DNA of 64,000 nucleotides. Origin: JBCCBV01 sp039033855 (lineage in GTDB: Bacteria > Planctomycetota > Phycisphaerae > Phycisphaerales > Phycisphaeraceae). The stretch lies in NCBI GenBank assembly GCA_039033855.1, contig JBCCBV010000018.1:1-64000 (forward strand), in the 5' to 3' direction. The position numbers were made by a program, and so were the translations under genes. How positions within the stretch are numbered: position 1 is the stretch's first letter; the number at the start of each line of letters is the position of its first letter. This document shows, in pieces, positions 1-8,643 of the stretch. The notes under the pieces are model-generated. The model saw only the letters and a program-made list of their open reading frames with translations, was not told where the DNA came from and searched no databases.

Positions 1-237
1 GCCCGACCCGCCGAACGACCACCAGACCGCGCTTTTTTTGGGGCGTTTGTCCGTCTCGCTTATGCGAGACGGTCGCCGGGTGAGGGGGTGGGCGCACGGC
101 TGCCGAGAAGCCCTCACCCGCTCGCCGGCTGACGCTCGGCTCACACCCTCTGCCCCAGGAGAGGCTGGCGGAATGCCCCCAAGGGCGAAGCGCAGGGCGA
201 AGGCAGACGGACGGGGTCGCCAGCATGCCCCGCTTAC
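1..237. other. left-edge intergenic DNA with hairpin
   Basis: I see no convincing gene here. A T-run lies at 33-39, and a perfect 9-bp hairpin follows at 51-72 (arms CCGTCTCGC and GCGAGACGG, loop TTAT). The T-run could end a transcript entering from the left, but its stem would be outside or at the edge of the window. The rest is low-complexity GC-rich DNA without a supported reading frame. Confidence 0.5.
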
Positions 238-408
238 TCACGTGCGCGGCTCGTCCAGAGATTTCTTCCGCCCTTCCGCGGCGCAGCGTTTCGAGCAATA
301 CACCACGCGGTCCCAGTCGCGCTCCCACTTCTTCCGCCAGCGGAACGGGCGTTGGCACACCGGGCACGTCTTCTGAGGAAGTCGAGATTGTTGCGGGTTG
401 TTGGCCAC
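238..408 (-). CDS. DUF2256 zinc-ribbon-like small protein
   Basis: A 56-residue protein read from a GTG at 408. It carries two CxxC-type pairs (CPVC near residue 15 and CSKRC near residue 38) separated by a run rich in W, R and K (RPFRWRKKWERDWD). This is the signature of the DUF2256 family, small proteins presumed to bind one metal ion; their function is unknown. The frame stays open far upstream, but only this segment has family character, so the GTG is preferred. It lies 32 nt downstream of the SDR gene and is probably co-transcribed with it. From memory, DUF2256 genes often sit beside SDR or photolyase genes, which fits this pairing. Confidence 0.8.
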   Translation of the reverse strand: MANNPQQSRLPQKTCPVCQRPFRWRKKWERDWDRVVYCSKRCAAEGRKKSLDEPRT

Positions 409-440
409 GGCTTTTTCGCGCCCCCGGGCAAAGCCGGGGG

Positions 441-1934
441 CTAAGCGGCGGAGGCTTCGGCCGGGCCGGCGGGGGTTGAACTGGGCGGGGCTTCGTCGCG
501 GGCGATGTGCTCGGCGTCGCGGGCCAGGCGTCGGGCCATGACGCCGAAGATCACCAGGTGCATGGGGTACATCGACCACCAGTACAGGACGCCGAGCAGG
601 CCTTTGGACTCGAAGAGCGCGGTTTGGGTCAGCCGTGCACGGCCGGGGTGGTCGGGGTCGGGCTCGGACTCGAATTGCAGCCAGGCCCGGCCGGGCACCT
701 TCATCTCGGCGCGCAGGCGGATGAGTTTGGGGGCGTCGAGCGCCTCGACCCGCCAAAAGTCGACAGCCTCGCCCACGAGCAACTGCTTGGGGTGACGCCG
801 ACCGCGACGCAGCCCCGGGCCGCCGACGAGCTGGTCCATCCAGCCGCGGACCTTCCACGCCCAGCTCGACGCGGGCCAGCCCCGGTCGCCGCCCAGCCTT
901 GCACACGCGGCATAGACCGCCCACGGCGGCGCGTCGGCGGGCACCCGGCGGACCTCGCGCAACAGCCCTTCCTGGTCGCCGAGCTCGAGCGGCGCTTCCT
1001 CGGCCGAGCCGGACCAGCGGGTTTCGACGAAGTTTTTCTGCAAGCGCTCGATGGCGTAGCCCACGGCCTGGCGGTACGGGGTGGGCGCGATCTGCGGGAA
1101 CAGGGCACGCGACCGCGCGGTGTCGCCCACGATCGGCTTGGTCATGCCCCGGACCAGCGGCACGGCCACGGCGTTGGGGATCGGCGTGAAAAAGCCCACC
1201 CACCGCGCCGCCAACCCCGGCGCCAGCACCGGCGTCGGGATGATGATGCGCTTGATCAGCCCGCGCACCTGGGCGTACTGGGTCATCATGTCGCGGAACG
1301 CGAGCGGCTCGGCGCCGATGTCGAGCACGCCGAGCGGCGGGTGGTCGAGCGCGGCCAGCAGGTACGCCAGCACGTCGCGGATGGCGATCGGACGGACGGG
1401 CGTTTTGACCCAGCGGGGGGTGATCATCAACGGCAGGCGCTCGGTCAGGTAGCGCACGCACTCAAAACTGGCCGAACCGCTGCCGATGATGGGCCCGGCC
1501 CGGAACTCGGTGACCGGCAGCGCGTCGCGCAGGCGGGCGCCGACCTCGGCCCGGCTGGCCAGGTGCTCGCTGGCGGATTCCCCCTCGTGCTGTAGGCCGC
1601 CGAGGTAGACCACGCGCTTCAGGGCGTCGCCCTGGGCCTGGGCGGCTTCGATGAAGTTGGCCACGGCCTGCTGGTCGCGCTGCCGGTACCCGGCGCCGGC
1701 GCCCATGCTGTGGACCAGGTAGTAGGCGGTGTCGACGCCGTCGAGGGCCGGGCCGAGCGAATCGGGGCGGAGCAGGTCGCCGTGGACGACCTCGACGCCT
1801 TTGGCCCAGGCGCGGTCGTCGACGCGTTCGAAGTCTCGGACCATCGCGCGGACGCGGTGGCCTTGTTCCAGGAGTCGGGGGATCAGCCGGCCGCCGATGT
1901 ACCCCGTGGCGCCGGTAACCAGAACGGTAGACAT
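441..1934 (-). CDS. SDR-family NAD(P)-binding oxidoreductase with DUF2867 C-terminus
   Basis: A 497-residue protein. The N-terminus has the Rossmann nucleotide-binding motif VTGATGYIGG (about residues 5-14) of extended/atypical short-chain dehydrogenases, followed by a YYLVHSMG segment typical of the NmrA/YbjT-like group. The C-terminal half (roughly 300-490) resembles the DUF2867 domain that follows the SDR domain in this subfamily. The substrate is unknown. The chosen ATG begins the Rossmann strand directly. A TAGCCT hexamer lies 5 nt upstream and there is no Shine-Dalgarno, suggesting a leaderless transcript. It heads a two-gene unit with DUF2256. Confidence 0.85.
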   Translation of the reverse strand: MSTVLVTGATGYIGGRLIPRLLEQGHRVRAMVRDFERVDDRAWAKGVEVVHGDLLRPDSLGPALDGVDTAYYLVHSMGAGAGYRQRDQQAVANFIEAAQAQGDALKRVVYLGGLQHEGESASEHLASRAEVGARLRDALPVTEFRAGPIIGSGSASFECVRYLTERLPLMITPRWVKTPVRPIAIRDVLAYLLAALDHPPLGVLDIGAEPLAFRDMMTQYAQVRGLIKRIIIPTPVLAPGLAARWVGFFTPIPNAVAVPLVRGMTKPIVGDTARSRALFPQIAPTPYRQAVGYAIERLQKNFVETRWSGSAEEAPLELGDQEGLLREVRRVPADAPPWAVYAACARLGGDRGWPASSWAWKVRGWMDQLVGGPGLRRGRRHPKQLLVGEAVDFWRVEALDAPKLIRLRAEMKVPGRAWLQFESEPDPDHPGRARLTQTALFESKGLLGVLYWWSMYPMHLVIFGVMARRLARDAEHIARDEAPPSSTPAGPAEASAA

Positions 1935-1939
1935 CCCCG

Positions 1940-1945
1940 AGGCTA
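1940..1945 (-). promoter_or_regulatory. -10-like TAGCCT, leaderless geometry (SDR)
   Basis: TAGCCT on the minus strand ends 5 nt before the ATG of the SDR gene. No Shine-Dalgarno is present. This is the closest-spaced member of a recurring TANNNT-N5-7-start pattern. Confidence 0.5.
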
Positions 1946-2014
1946 GGCGGCCCGGCCGGGTCGGGCCCAATCGGGCGGGTGGGCGGGGGCTTTATCGGGC
2001 CGGTTTGGAGGGGT

Positions 2015-2058
2015 CCGGGGGTGATCCGGGGGTGATCCGGGGGTGATCCGGGGGTGAT
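2015..2058. repeat. four perfect 11-bp tandem repeats
   Basis: The unit CCGGGGGTGAT is repeated four times without a mismatch, in the intergenic region (1935-2283) upstream of the SDR gene. The rest of this 349-bp gap shows no gene. The unit length matches one helical turn, so repeated binding of a protein is possible, but slippage alone would also explain it. Confidence 0.9.
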
Positions 2059-2283
2059 CGGAGGGCGTTGCGCGCCGCCGTTTGGCGACATCCGATACAA
2101 ACCCGCGGGCGGGGGCTGGGGGCGGGGGTCTTCTCGGACCTTCGTAAGTGTTTTCTCACCAGCGATTAAGGAGATCTTTACTTTTTTTCAAGCGAAGGGC
2201 TCGGCCCGAGCGGTCGGCGGTGATAGAACTGAAGGGTGCAGCCGAGAAACCCCGCGACCTGCGGATCGCCCGGAGAAAAAGAG

Positions 2284-2589
2284 ATGGATGATCGCACCTT
2301 TCAGAAGAAGTTGACCGACCTGATGAGCGAAATTTCGACGCTGCCCAAGGCCGAACGCGAGAAGCTGGAGAAGCTGGCGGTCGACACCCAGGACCGCCGG
2401 TCGAAGATGAAGCGTTCGATGACCGATCTGCAGGAGTCGCTCGACCACCTGCGTCTTTCGGTGAAGTACCTGGTCTTCGACCTGGAGGCGACGCGTCGCG
2501 AAAACGGCTACCTGCGTCAGATGCTCGAAGAGCAAGGCTCGAACACCGACGAGGCCGACGACGCCAACGACGCCAACGAATCGATGTGA
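2284..2589 (+). CDS. small coiled-coil protein of unknown function
   Basis: A 101-residue, highly charged protein predicted to be almost entirely helical. Heptad-like segments (LMSEISTLPKAEREKLEKL and SLDHLRLSVKYLVFDLEATR) suggest a coiled coil, and the tail is acidic (DEADDANDANE). The ATG at 2284 is chosen over an upstream in-frame ATG at 2236 because GGAGAAAAAGAG precedes it as a Shine-Dalgarno. The gene stands alone and is followed by a terminator. I do not recognise a characterised family. From memory such short proteins recur in planctomycetes, but I cannot name one. Confidence 0.75.
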   Translation: MDDRTFQKKLTDLMSEISTLPKAEREKLEKLAVDTQDRRSKMKRSMTDLQESLDHLRLSVKYLVFDLEATRRENGYLRQMLEEQGSNTDEADDANDANESM

Positions 2590-2602
2590 GGCACACCCAC
2601 CT

Positions 2603-2668
2603 GCCCGGGCGATGTCCCGGGCCGAGGCCCGATCCGACCCGCGTCCCTTTGGGGGCGCGGGTTTCTTT
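2603..2668 (+). terminator. rho-independent terminator after the coiled-coil gene
   Basis: There are two hairpins. GCCCGGG/CCCGGGC at 2603-2622 is followed by ACCCGCG (2637-2643) pairing with CGCGGGT (2656-2662), then a T-rich tail TTTCTTT. The second hairpin with its tail is the likely terminator. Confidence 0.7.
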
Positions 2669-2682
2669 ATGCGCCGCGCGAC

Positions 2683-2688
2683 TACACT
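2683..2688 (+). promoter_or_regulatory. -10-like TACACT upstream of clpP
   Basis: TACACT lies 75 nt before the clpP start. The same hexamer occurs before several other genes in the window. No good -35 is visible at the usual spacing, so this is tentative. Confidence 0.35.
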
Positions 2689-2763
2689 GGCGGCCCCGGC
2701 ATTGGGCGCGCGCCCGCCTGCCGACACGGACGGACTCTCGCTCTCTTGCACGGAGGCCCGGCG

Positions 2764-3501
2764 ATGCCGAGCACGACCCCCACGGACCTGGCCCGCATCC
2801 CTACGTTCCCCGGCGCCGACCGCCCCGCCGAGCTGTCACCCGCCTGGCCTCTGGCCGCGGCGCACGCCCCGCGCCCGCACGGCGCGCCGCACCTGGACCC
2901 GCGTCTGTCGCCGGCCGCGGCGCCCCCGGCGTATCAGCGGTATCGCGAGATGACCATCGACGAGATGCTCCTGGAAAACCGGGTCATCTTCCTGGTCGGT
3001 GAGATCAACCACGTTTCGGCGATGAACGTGGTCATGCGGCTGCTGTACCTGCAGAACCAGAAGCCAGGGCAGGACATCAACTTCTACATCAACTCGCCCG
3101 GCGGCGCGGTGGACGACACGCTGGCGATGATCGACACCATGCAGTTCATCAGCTCCGAGGTGGCGACCTACTGCATCGGCAAGGCCATGTCGGGCGGCGC
3201 GCTCACCCTGGCCGCAGGCCAGCCCGGCAAGCGCTACTGCCTGCCCCACGCCAAGGTCATGATCCACCAGCCCTACGGCGGGATCTACGGCCAGACCACC
3301 GACGTCCAGATCCAGGCCGAAGAGATCCTCAAGACCAAAGACGAGCTCAACGAGATGCTCGCCAAGTTCACCGGCAAGCCGGTCGAACAAGTCGCCGAGG
3401 ACTCGGAGCGCGACAAGTTCTTCTCCGCCCAAGAGGCCAAGGACTACGGGCTGGTGGATGAGGTTGTGACCGCGGCGCCCGAGTCCGAAAAGAAGGACTA
3501 A
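2764..3501 (+). CDS. clpP: ATP-dependent Clp protease proteolytic subunit ClpP
   Basis: A 245-residue serine peptidase of the ClpP family, the barrel subunit that degrades unfolded substrates fed by Clp ATPases. The catalytic triad is visible: Ser143 in the KAMSGGAL segment, His168 in KVMIHQP, and Asp213 in the AEDSERD segment. The SPGG oxyanion-strand motif is at 111-114. The ATG at 2764 follows a GGAGG Shine-Dalgarno. The N-terminus carries about 60 extra, Pro/Ala-rich residues before the conserved start; ClpP propeptides are normally much shorter. No Clp ATPase is adjacent; clpB at 29.2 kb is not a ClpP partner by family knowledge. Confidence 0.93.
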   Translation: MPSTTPTDLARIPTFPGADRPAELSPAWPLAAAHAPRPHGAPHLDPRLSPAAAPPAYQRYREMTIDEMLLENRVIFLVGEINHVSAMNVVMRLLYLQNQKPGQDINFYINSPGGAVDDTLAMIDTMQFISSEVATYCIGKAMSGGALTLAAGQPGKRYCLPHAKVMIHQPYGGIYGQTTDVQIQAEEILKTKDELNEMLAKFTGKPVEQVAEDSERDKFFSAQEAKDYGLVDEVVTAAPESEKKD

Positions 3502-3701
3502 CGCCGGGCTGGCCCGGCCGGTCGGTACGAGGCAACCCGCGTGGCGCGCCCGTAGCGCGGGGCCCGCAGACGGCTCGCACAATCTGCCTGTCGTTTATGC
3601 GCGGGGCCTTGACCCGGGTAGCGGTTATGCCGATGGCAACGGTCAGAGAGTCGGGCGATCGCTCGGCGGACTCGAGACCGCAACCGCTCTTCGGAGGCCT
3701 C

Positions 3702-4334
3702 ATGGAACTCATCCGCGACGACGGCGCCACGACCATCGACCCGTCGGACTCGGCCACCTGGCCCGCGGGGGCCGGCGACCTGTCGAGCCTGATCGCGTCG
3801 GTGCAGGAGCGCTTCCGGTCGTTGTTCCAATGGCACGAGGCGCAGTCGCTGCAGCTTTCGGCCGACCGGGCCGTGCTCGAGGTCCACCGCGAGCAGGAAA
3901 CCCAGAAGTTCCAACAGCAGCAAGACCGGGCCGAGGCCGACCTGGCCAAACGCCGGACCGAGCTCGAGCTCGGGGTCGCCGCGCAGCGCGAGTGCCTGCG
4001 GCGCGAGGAAGACAAGCTCGCCGCCATGCAGCAAGAAGTCGCCGACGAACGCGATCGGCTGCAACGGCTGGGCGAGGCGCTGTGCGCCCAGCGCGACGAA
4101 CTCGACGCCGAGCGCGAATCCGCCCGGGCCCTGGCCTTGGCGCATCAGCAGATCCAATCGGTGCTCGAGCGCGACCGCGAACGCCTGGACCGCCGGGTGC
4201 GTGCGATGACCGACGAGGCGTTTGTGCTGGTCGAGCCGGAACTCGCCGGGCCGATCCGGGTGTCGATGTCGCCGTCGGTCCGTCGGGGCGTCGCCACGTC
4301 CGGCAAGGCGCGGCCGGCGCGTCAAGCGGCATAA
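3702..4334 (+). CDS. coiled-coil protein of unknown function
   Basis: A 210-residue protein. The start at 3702 is preceded by GGAGG 7 nt upstream; an upstream in-frame ATG (3597) lacks such a site. Residues about 35-170 form a long Q/E/R/L-rich coiled coil (for example QETQKFQQQQDRAEADLAKR), followed by a short basic tail. There is no signal peptide, membrane segment or enzymatic motif. The gene stands alone between clpP and a convergent membrane-protein gene. A structural, scaffolding or secretion-associated role is possible, but nothing in the sequence decides it. Confidence 0.75.
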   Translation: MELIRDDGATTIDPSDSATWPAGAGDLSSLIASVQERFRSLFQWHEAQSLQLSADRAVLEVHREQETQKFQQQQDRAEADLAKRRTELELGVAAQRECLRREEDKLAAMQQEVADERDRLQRLGEALCAQRDELDAERESARALALAHQQIQSVLERDRERLDRRVRAMTDEAFVLVEPELAGPIRVSMSPSVRRGVATSGKARPARQAA

Positions 4335-4413
4335 TTCGGCTTCGTTTCATTGCGGAAACACCTCGCGCAACAGTTCGCGCAACGGCGTTGTTCCGCACGG
4401 CCTGCAAATCGGC

Positions 4414-5112
4414 TTAGTGGTCGCGCATCGACAGGCGGAAGGCGCGTTTGCCCTTGAGCACGATGACCCAGTCGTCATCGACGTGGACCAGGCGAAAGCC
4501 GTCGATGGTGCTGAACTTGGGGACCATCTCGCCGTTGAGCACGGCGCCGGGCGAACGGCCGACGATGACGGCGTCGAGGCGCAAGTCGTGGCCGTAGTCG
4601 GAAAGGTCGTTCACCGGGGCGGGGCTGGGCGCGACATCTCCGTAGCGGACGAGCATGACGTCGGGCTCGACGGGCGCATCGGGGCGGTTGACCCATCCCC
4701 AGAGCGCGTGGCCGGCGACGCCCAGGGCGAGCACCGCGGCGGCGGCGGACAGCACGTAGGCCAGCCCGGACTGTCGGCGGCGCGACGCCTCGACGTGCTT
4801 GGCTTGTTGGCGGACGATGGCGGCGACGGTGATGTGCTCGTCGGCCTCGGGCGCGTAGTCCTCGGCCGGGGGCCCGTCTTCGCCCAGGCGTTCGGCGTGG
4901 GTTTCGGGCGACTCGAACGAGATCATGTTCACGCCGGTGTCCTCGTCGCCGGCGTCGGACTTCAGGCGGGTCACCTGGAGCACGATCATGCCGTCGCGCT
5001 CGGCGGCCTGGCGGGCGTTGTCGGGGCTGGTCGAGTGGTAGGTCATCTCGACCGGGGCGCCGGCCTCGCTGAGCTGACCCGTCACGCGGTATGGCTGGGT
5101 GAACAATCCCAT
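4414..5112 (-). CDS. single-pass membrane protein, unknown function
   Basis: A 232-residue protein with one strong hydrophobic segment at about 117-139. The N-terminal part (1-115) is soluble and includes a segment TYHSTSPDNARQAAERDGM reminiscent of small domains that convert a query into an input for processing; I do not assign it. The C-terminal part (140-232) is a beta-rich domain ending in a DDDWVIVLKGKRAFRL stretch. The ATG has a GGAG sequence about 11 nt upstream. Not recognised as a named family. Confidence 0.75.
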   Translation of the reverse strand: MGLFTQPYRVTGQLSEAGAPVEMTYHSTSPDNARQAAERDGMIVLQVTRLKSDAGDEDTGVNMISFESPETHAERLGEDGPPAEDYAPEADEHITVAAIVRQQAKHVEASRRRQSGLAYVLSAAAAVLALGVAGHALWGWVNRPDAPVEPDVMLVRYGDVAPSPAPVNDLSDYGHDLRLDAVIVGRSPGAVLNGEMVPKFSTIDGFRLVHVDDDWVIVLKGKRAFRLSMRDH

Positions 5113-5336
5113 GCGGCAAGGACTCCGGGGCGACGCCTCGGAGCGCTCATCGGATGAGACAGGTCAACGGGTCAGCCGGTCCCGGCGGGTGGGCGACCGA
5201 TGGGCGAACGCCCGGCGGCGCACCCGGCCCGGGTTGCCCAGCCGTGCGAAGCGGAACCGATATCCAGCGGAAAACCACGGCGTGCCGCGCTGCGCGAACC
5301 GGGAGGTGTGGTTGCGCTTGTCATATCCCGACCGGG

Positions 5337-5972
5337 TTAGTTGGCCAAGGCGGCCGGCTCGGGCTTGGGCTCCACCAGCACGGCCATGCGCACCAACTCC
5401 GCGAGGCTGCGGGCGGTGGTCTTTTCCATGACGTGCGCCCGGTGGACCTCGACGGTCTTGTGGCTCAGGCCCAGGTCGGCGGCGATCTGCTTGTTGAGCC
5501 GGCCGCGGACCACGTGGTGCATCACCTCGCGCTCGCGCGGCGTGAGGCGGGCCAGGCGGGCGATCACCCGGGCTCGGCGGGCGCGGTCGTCGCGCTGAGC
5601 CTGGTCGAGCCGCAGCGCTTCGCGCACACGGCTGAGCAGCAGCTCATCACTAAAGGGTTTTTCGAGGAAGTCGATGGCGCCGTTGCGCATGGCTTGCACG
5701 GCCGCGCCGACCTCGCCATGGCCGGTGATGAACAGCACGGGCTGGAGCAGGCCACGGTCTTTCATCGCGTCGAGCACTTCGAGCCCGCTCATGCCGGGCA
5801 GCCGCAGGTCGGCCACGACGCAGCCGGGCGTGTCGGCCCCGAGCGCCGCCAGCAGGCTCGGCGCATCAGCGAACAGCTTGGGCGTCAGGCCCTCGGCCGA
5901 AAGCAACCATTCGATGGACTCGCGCACCGCTGAATCGTCATCCAACACATACACCACCGGCGAATCCGACAT
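5337..5972 (-). CDS. FixJ-type response regulator (receiver + LuxR HTH)
   Basis: A 211-residue two-component response regulator. The receiver domain has the acidic pocket DDD at 11-13, phosphoacceptor Asp55 in VVADLRLPGMSG, the switch Thr in FITGHG and the Lys in LEKPF. A LuxR-type helix-turn-helix follows (LTPREREVMHHVVRGRLNKQIA and SHKTVEVHR). This architecture is that of FixJ/TodT-like transcription activators. It lies 105 nt downstream of the PAS histidine kinase, its probable partner. A GGAGAG Shine-Dalgarno precedes the ATG. Target genes cannot be told from the sequence. Confidence 0.93.
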   Translation of the reverse strand: MSDSPVVYVLDDDSAVRESIEWLLSAEGLTPKLFADAPSLLAALGADTPGCVVADLRLPGMSGLEVLDAMKDRGLLQPVLFITGHGEVGAAVQAMRNGAIDFLEKPFSDELLLSRVREALRLDQAQRDDRARRARVIARLARLTPREREVMHHVVRGRLNKQIAADLGLSHKTVEVHRAHVMEKTTARSLAELVRMAVLVEPKPEPAALAN

Positions 5973-6077
5973 GCTGGCTCTCCGCGGTCAGGCCCAAGCA
6001 GGAAACGACCTGAATTGTGTAAAGCTCGCCCCGGTGGCGAACGCCCAAGACCAGAAAACAATTGAATCAATCTTATC

Positions 6078-7667
6078 CTAGGCACGATTGGCCGACCGCG
6101 CCGGATCGGGCCGTTGTACCGGCAGCCAGACGCGGAAGATCGTGCCGTGGGGCTGGTTCGGCCGGCACTCGATGCGTCCCTGGTGGGCGTGCACGATCGA
6201 CTCGCTGATCACCAGGCCGATGCCCACGCCTTGCGGTTTGGTGGTGAAGAAGGGCTGAAAGAGCTTGGCACGGGTCTGTTCGTCCATGCCGGCGCCGTCG
6301 TCGCAGACCTGCAGGGCCACGCCGGGCTCGCCGCGCGGGCCGTCGCCCGGGCCGATGCAGACCCGGACCTTGGCCGCTCCGTGCCGGGCGTCGACCGCGT
6401 CCATGGCGTTGCTGACCAGATTGAGGATCACCTGCTCGAGTTGGATCGGGTCGCCCCAGGTCATGGGGGTGTCGGCTTCGACCCGGAGGTCCAAGGCGAG
6501 CGCCCGGGCCCGCAGCTCGAAGTCGATCATCTCGCGCACCCGGGCGGCGGAGTCGGCCAGGTTCATCTGGATGCGTTGGGTCTCGCGCGAAGCCACAAAC
6601 CGCCGGACCCTGCGGATGATCTCGCCGGCGCGGTCGGCCTGGTCCGCGACGCGCTCGAGGGTCTGGCGGACGCCGTCGGCGTCGAGCCCACCGGGCGTGT
6701 CGATCCGGCGCAGGGCGCCGCGCCCGTAGTTGGCGATCGCGGCCAACGGCTGGTTGAGCTCGTGCGCCAGGCCCGAGGCCAGCTCGCCCATCGCGCTCAG
6801 GCGCCCGGCGTGGACCAGCTCGTTCTCGCGTAAACGGGCGATGTCTTCCACCCGCCGACGGGCGGTGATGTCGCGCTGGATCGAAACCCAATGCGTGATG
6901 ACGCCGGAGTCGTCGCGCAGCGGGGCGATCCGCCATTGGCTGAGGTACGCCCGGCCGTCGCGGCGGTAGTTGTAACCCTCGAAGTCGCCGGTCCACCCGG
7001 CGGTGAAGGTTTGGCGGATCAACTCGACCATCGCCGGGTCGGTACGGGGCCCGATCAGAACGCCGAGCGACTGGCCGAGGATCGCCTCGGCCGACCAGCC
7101 GGAGATCCGGCAGAAGGCCGAATTGACGTGCACGATGCGCGGCCCGTTGCCCAGGATTTCGGCGTCGGTAATCACCACGCCGTCGCTCATCTGCTCGACC
7201 ACGAGTCGGATCAGTTCGAGCTGGCGTTCGGCTTCGCGGAACCTTTCGCGCGAGCGCACCAGCAGCGTGACGTCGCGCCCGAAGCAGGCCACGCCGTCGA
7301 TCGCCCCGTCGTCATTGCGGGTGGGGAAAACGTCGAACTCGAACACGCGGTCTTCGATGTAGAGGCGCGCCCAACCGGGCTCGCCGTTGAGCGCGGTGGC
7401 GCAGGCTCGCAGCGCGTCGTCGGACATGCCGGGCAGGTCGGCCAGCGATTGACCGCGAACGACTTCGGGCGGCCAGACCTCGGGCAGCGTGCCGGAGCGT
7501 TCGGCGTGGCGGAGGCGCAGGTCGGCGTCGGCGGACCACGACCAGAACCCGCCCGGCCTGTAGAAGCGCGGCTTGTCCGGGGGTGCACGGTTCAGAGAAG
7601 ATGGACCCGCCTCAGTGCCTTGCTGCGGGTCGGCCAAGCTCGGCCTGTCGGTCTCGGGGCTGGCCAT
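6078..7667 (-). CDS. PAS-domain sensor histidine kinase (FixL-like)
   Basis: A 529-residue soluble kinase without obvious membrane segments. It has two PAS/PAC regions (about 40-150 and 160-290), then a dimerisation H-box LASGLAHELNQPLAAI with the phosphoacceptor His, an N-box LNLVSNAMDAV, a G1 box CDDGAGM and a G2 box VGIGLVISES. I see no clear heme-ligand motif, so the PAS ligand is unknown. The ATG at 7667 follows GAAGGTG and lies 14 nt after the stop of the BtpA-like gene. It is probably translated from the same mRNA and passes phosphate to the downstream FixJ-type regulator. Confidence 0.92.
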   Translation of the reverse strand: MASPETDRPSLADPQQGTEAGPSSLNRAPPDKPRFYRPGGFWSWSADADLRLRHAERSGTLPEVWPPEVVRGQSLADLPGMSDDALRACATALNGEPGWARLYIEDRVFEFDVFPTRNDDGAIDGVACFGRDVTLLVRSRERFREAERQLELIRLVVEQMSDGVVITDAEILGNGPRIVHVNSAFCRISGWSAEAILGQSLGVLIGPRTDPAMVELIRQTFTAGWTGDFEGYNYRRDGRAYLSQWRIAPLRDDSGVITHWVSIQRDITARRRVEDIARLRENELVHAGRLSAMGELASGLAHELNQPLAAIANYGRGALRRIDTPGGLDADGVRQTLERVADQADRAGEIIRRVRRFVASRETQRIQMNLADSAARVREMIDFELRARALALDLRVEADTPMTWGDPIQLEQVILNLVSNAMDAVDARHGAAKVRVCIGPGDGPRGEPGVALQVCDDGAGMDEQTRAKLFQPFFTTKPQGVGIGLVISESIVHAHQGRIECRPNQPHGTIFRVWLPVQRPDPARSANRA

Positions 7668-7681
7668 CGATGCACCTTCGG

Positions 7682-8512
7682 TTAGAGACGGTCGCGCAAG
7701 CGGCGCACACGGCCGGGGTCCACCGGCTCGGCCAGTTGGCCCTGGCGCTTCAGCCACGTGCCCACGATCAGGCCCTGGGCGCCGTAGCCGTTGGCGGTTT
7801 GTTCATTCACGCCGCTGCCAATGAGCACCGGGGCGCCGTGCGAAAGACGGCGGACCTCGGCCACCAGGTCGGCGTCGGTCGCGCGCCCGGTGCCGGCGCC
7901 GGTGACGATGACCGCGTCGGCCAGCGAACGGTCCAAGAGCTCGTGCAGGTCTTCTTCCAACGGGCGGGCCACCAAAGGCGAGGCGTGCTTGACCAGCACG
8001 TCGGCCCAGATGTGCACGGCGTCGAGCCCGAGCGCCCGGCGTTTGCGCAGCACCTCGGCGGCGCGGCCTTGCACGAGCCCCTGGTCGGTGACCATCGCCC
8101 CGGCCAACACGTTGACGCGGATGAACGACGCCCCGGCGGCCGCGGCCACCGACAGCGCGGCGTCGGCGTCGTTGCGCAGCACGTTGACGCCTAGCGGCAA
8201 ACCGCAGGCCTCGCGTACGGCTCGGGCGGCCACGGCCATGGCGGCCACGGTTTCGCTTGGCGCCCGGTCCGCAAAGAAAGGCACGTCGCCAAAGTTCTCG
8301 ACAATCACCGCATCCGCGCCGCCTTCGCGCAGCGCCCGGGCGTCGGCCAGGGCCGGCTCGAGCACGAAGCGGTCGAACCCGCCCGCGGTTTCGACCCCGC
8401 CGGTGGCGACGGGGTAGCGGGGCGAGCCGGGCAACGGCGGCAGGTGCACCACGCCGACCAGGGCCGGCCGGGCGGACGGGGCGCCGGGGAAGATCGGGGG
8501 GAACTCGGCCAT
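7682..8512 (-). CDS. BtpA/SgcQ family protein
   Basis: A 276-residue TIM-barrel-like protein with the family hallmarks VGVVHLPPLPGSPRY near the N-terminus, GGADAVIVENFGDVPF, GVNVLRND, and VLIGSGVN near the C-terminus. BtpA was described in cyanobacteria as needed for stable photosystem I, and SgcQ belongs to sugar catabolic operons; no photosynthesis genes are seen here, so a sugar-enzyme-like role is equally plausible. It heads an operon with the histidine kinase and FixJ-type regulator. A TAGCGT hexamer 6 nt before the ATG suggests leaderless transcription. Confidence 0.9.
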   Translation of the reverse strand: MAEFPPIFPGAPSARPALVGVVHLPPLPGSPRYPVATGGVETAGGFDRFVLEPALADARALREGGADAVIVENFGDVPFFADRAPSETVAAMAVAARAVREACGLPLGVNVLRNDADAALSVAAAAGASFIRVNVLAGAMVTDQGLVQGRAAEVLRKRRALGLDAVHIWADVLVKHASPLVARPLEEDLHELLDRSLADAVIVTGAGTGRATDADLVAEVRRLSHGAPVLIGSGVNEQTANGYGAQGLIVGTWLKRQGQLAEPVDPGRVRRLRDRL

Positions 8513-8518
8513 TGGGCC

Positions 8519-8524
8519 ACGCTA
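8519..8524 (-). promoter_or_regulatory. -10-like TAGCGT, leaderless geometry (BtpA operon)
   Basis: TAGCGT on the minus strand is separated by exactly 6 nt (GGCCCA) from the ATG. No Shine-Dalgarno. Likely start of the BtpA-kinase-regulator operon. Confidence 0.55.
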
Positions 8525-8643
8525 ACACAGGCGCCGCTTGCCGGGTTGACCGGACCCGCTACGGCTTCGATACTCGCTGGCTTCTCCGAGCGATCGCGGT
8601 CCTACCGGCCCGCCGCATCGGTTCTCTTGCCGGCCCCCTGTTC

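Noticed and set aside
2015..2058. CRISPR-like array
   Set aside because: The repeats are only 11 bp and directly adjacent with no spacers. No cas gene exists in the window.
5973..6077. FNR/FixK box (TTGAT-N4-ATCAA) between kinase and FixJ-type genes
   Set aside because: Only a TTGATTCAA-like half-match is present; the second half-site and spacing do not fit.
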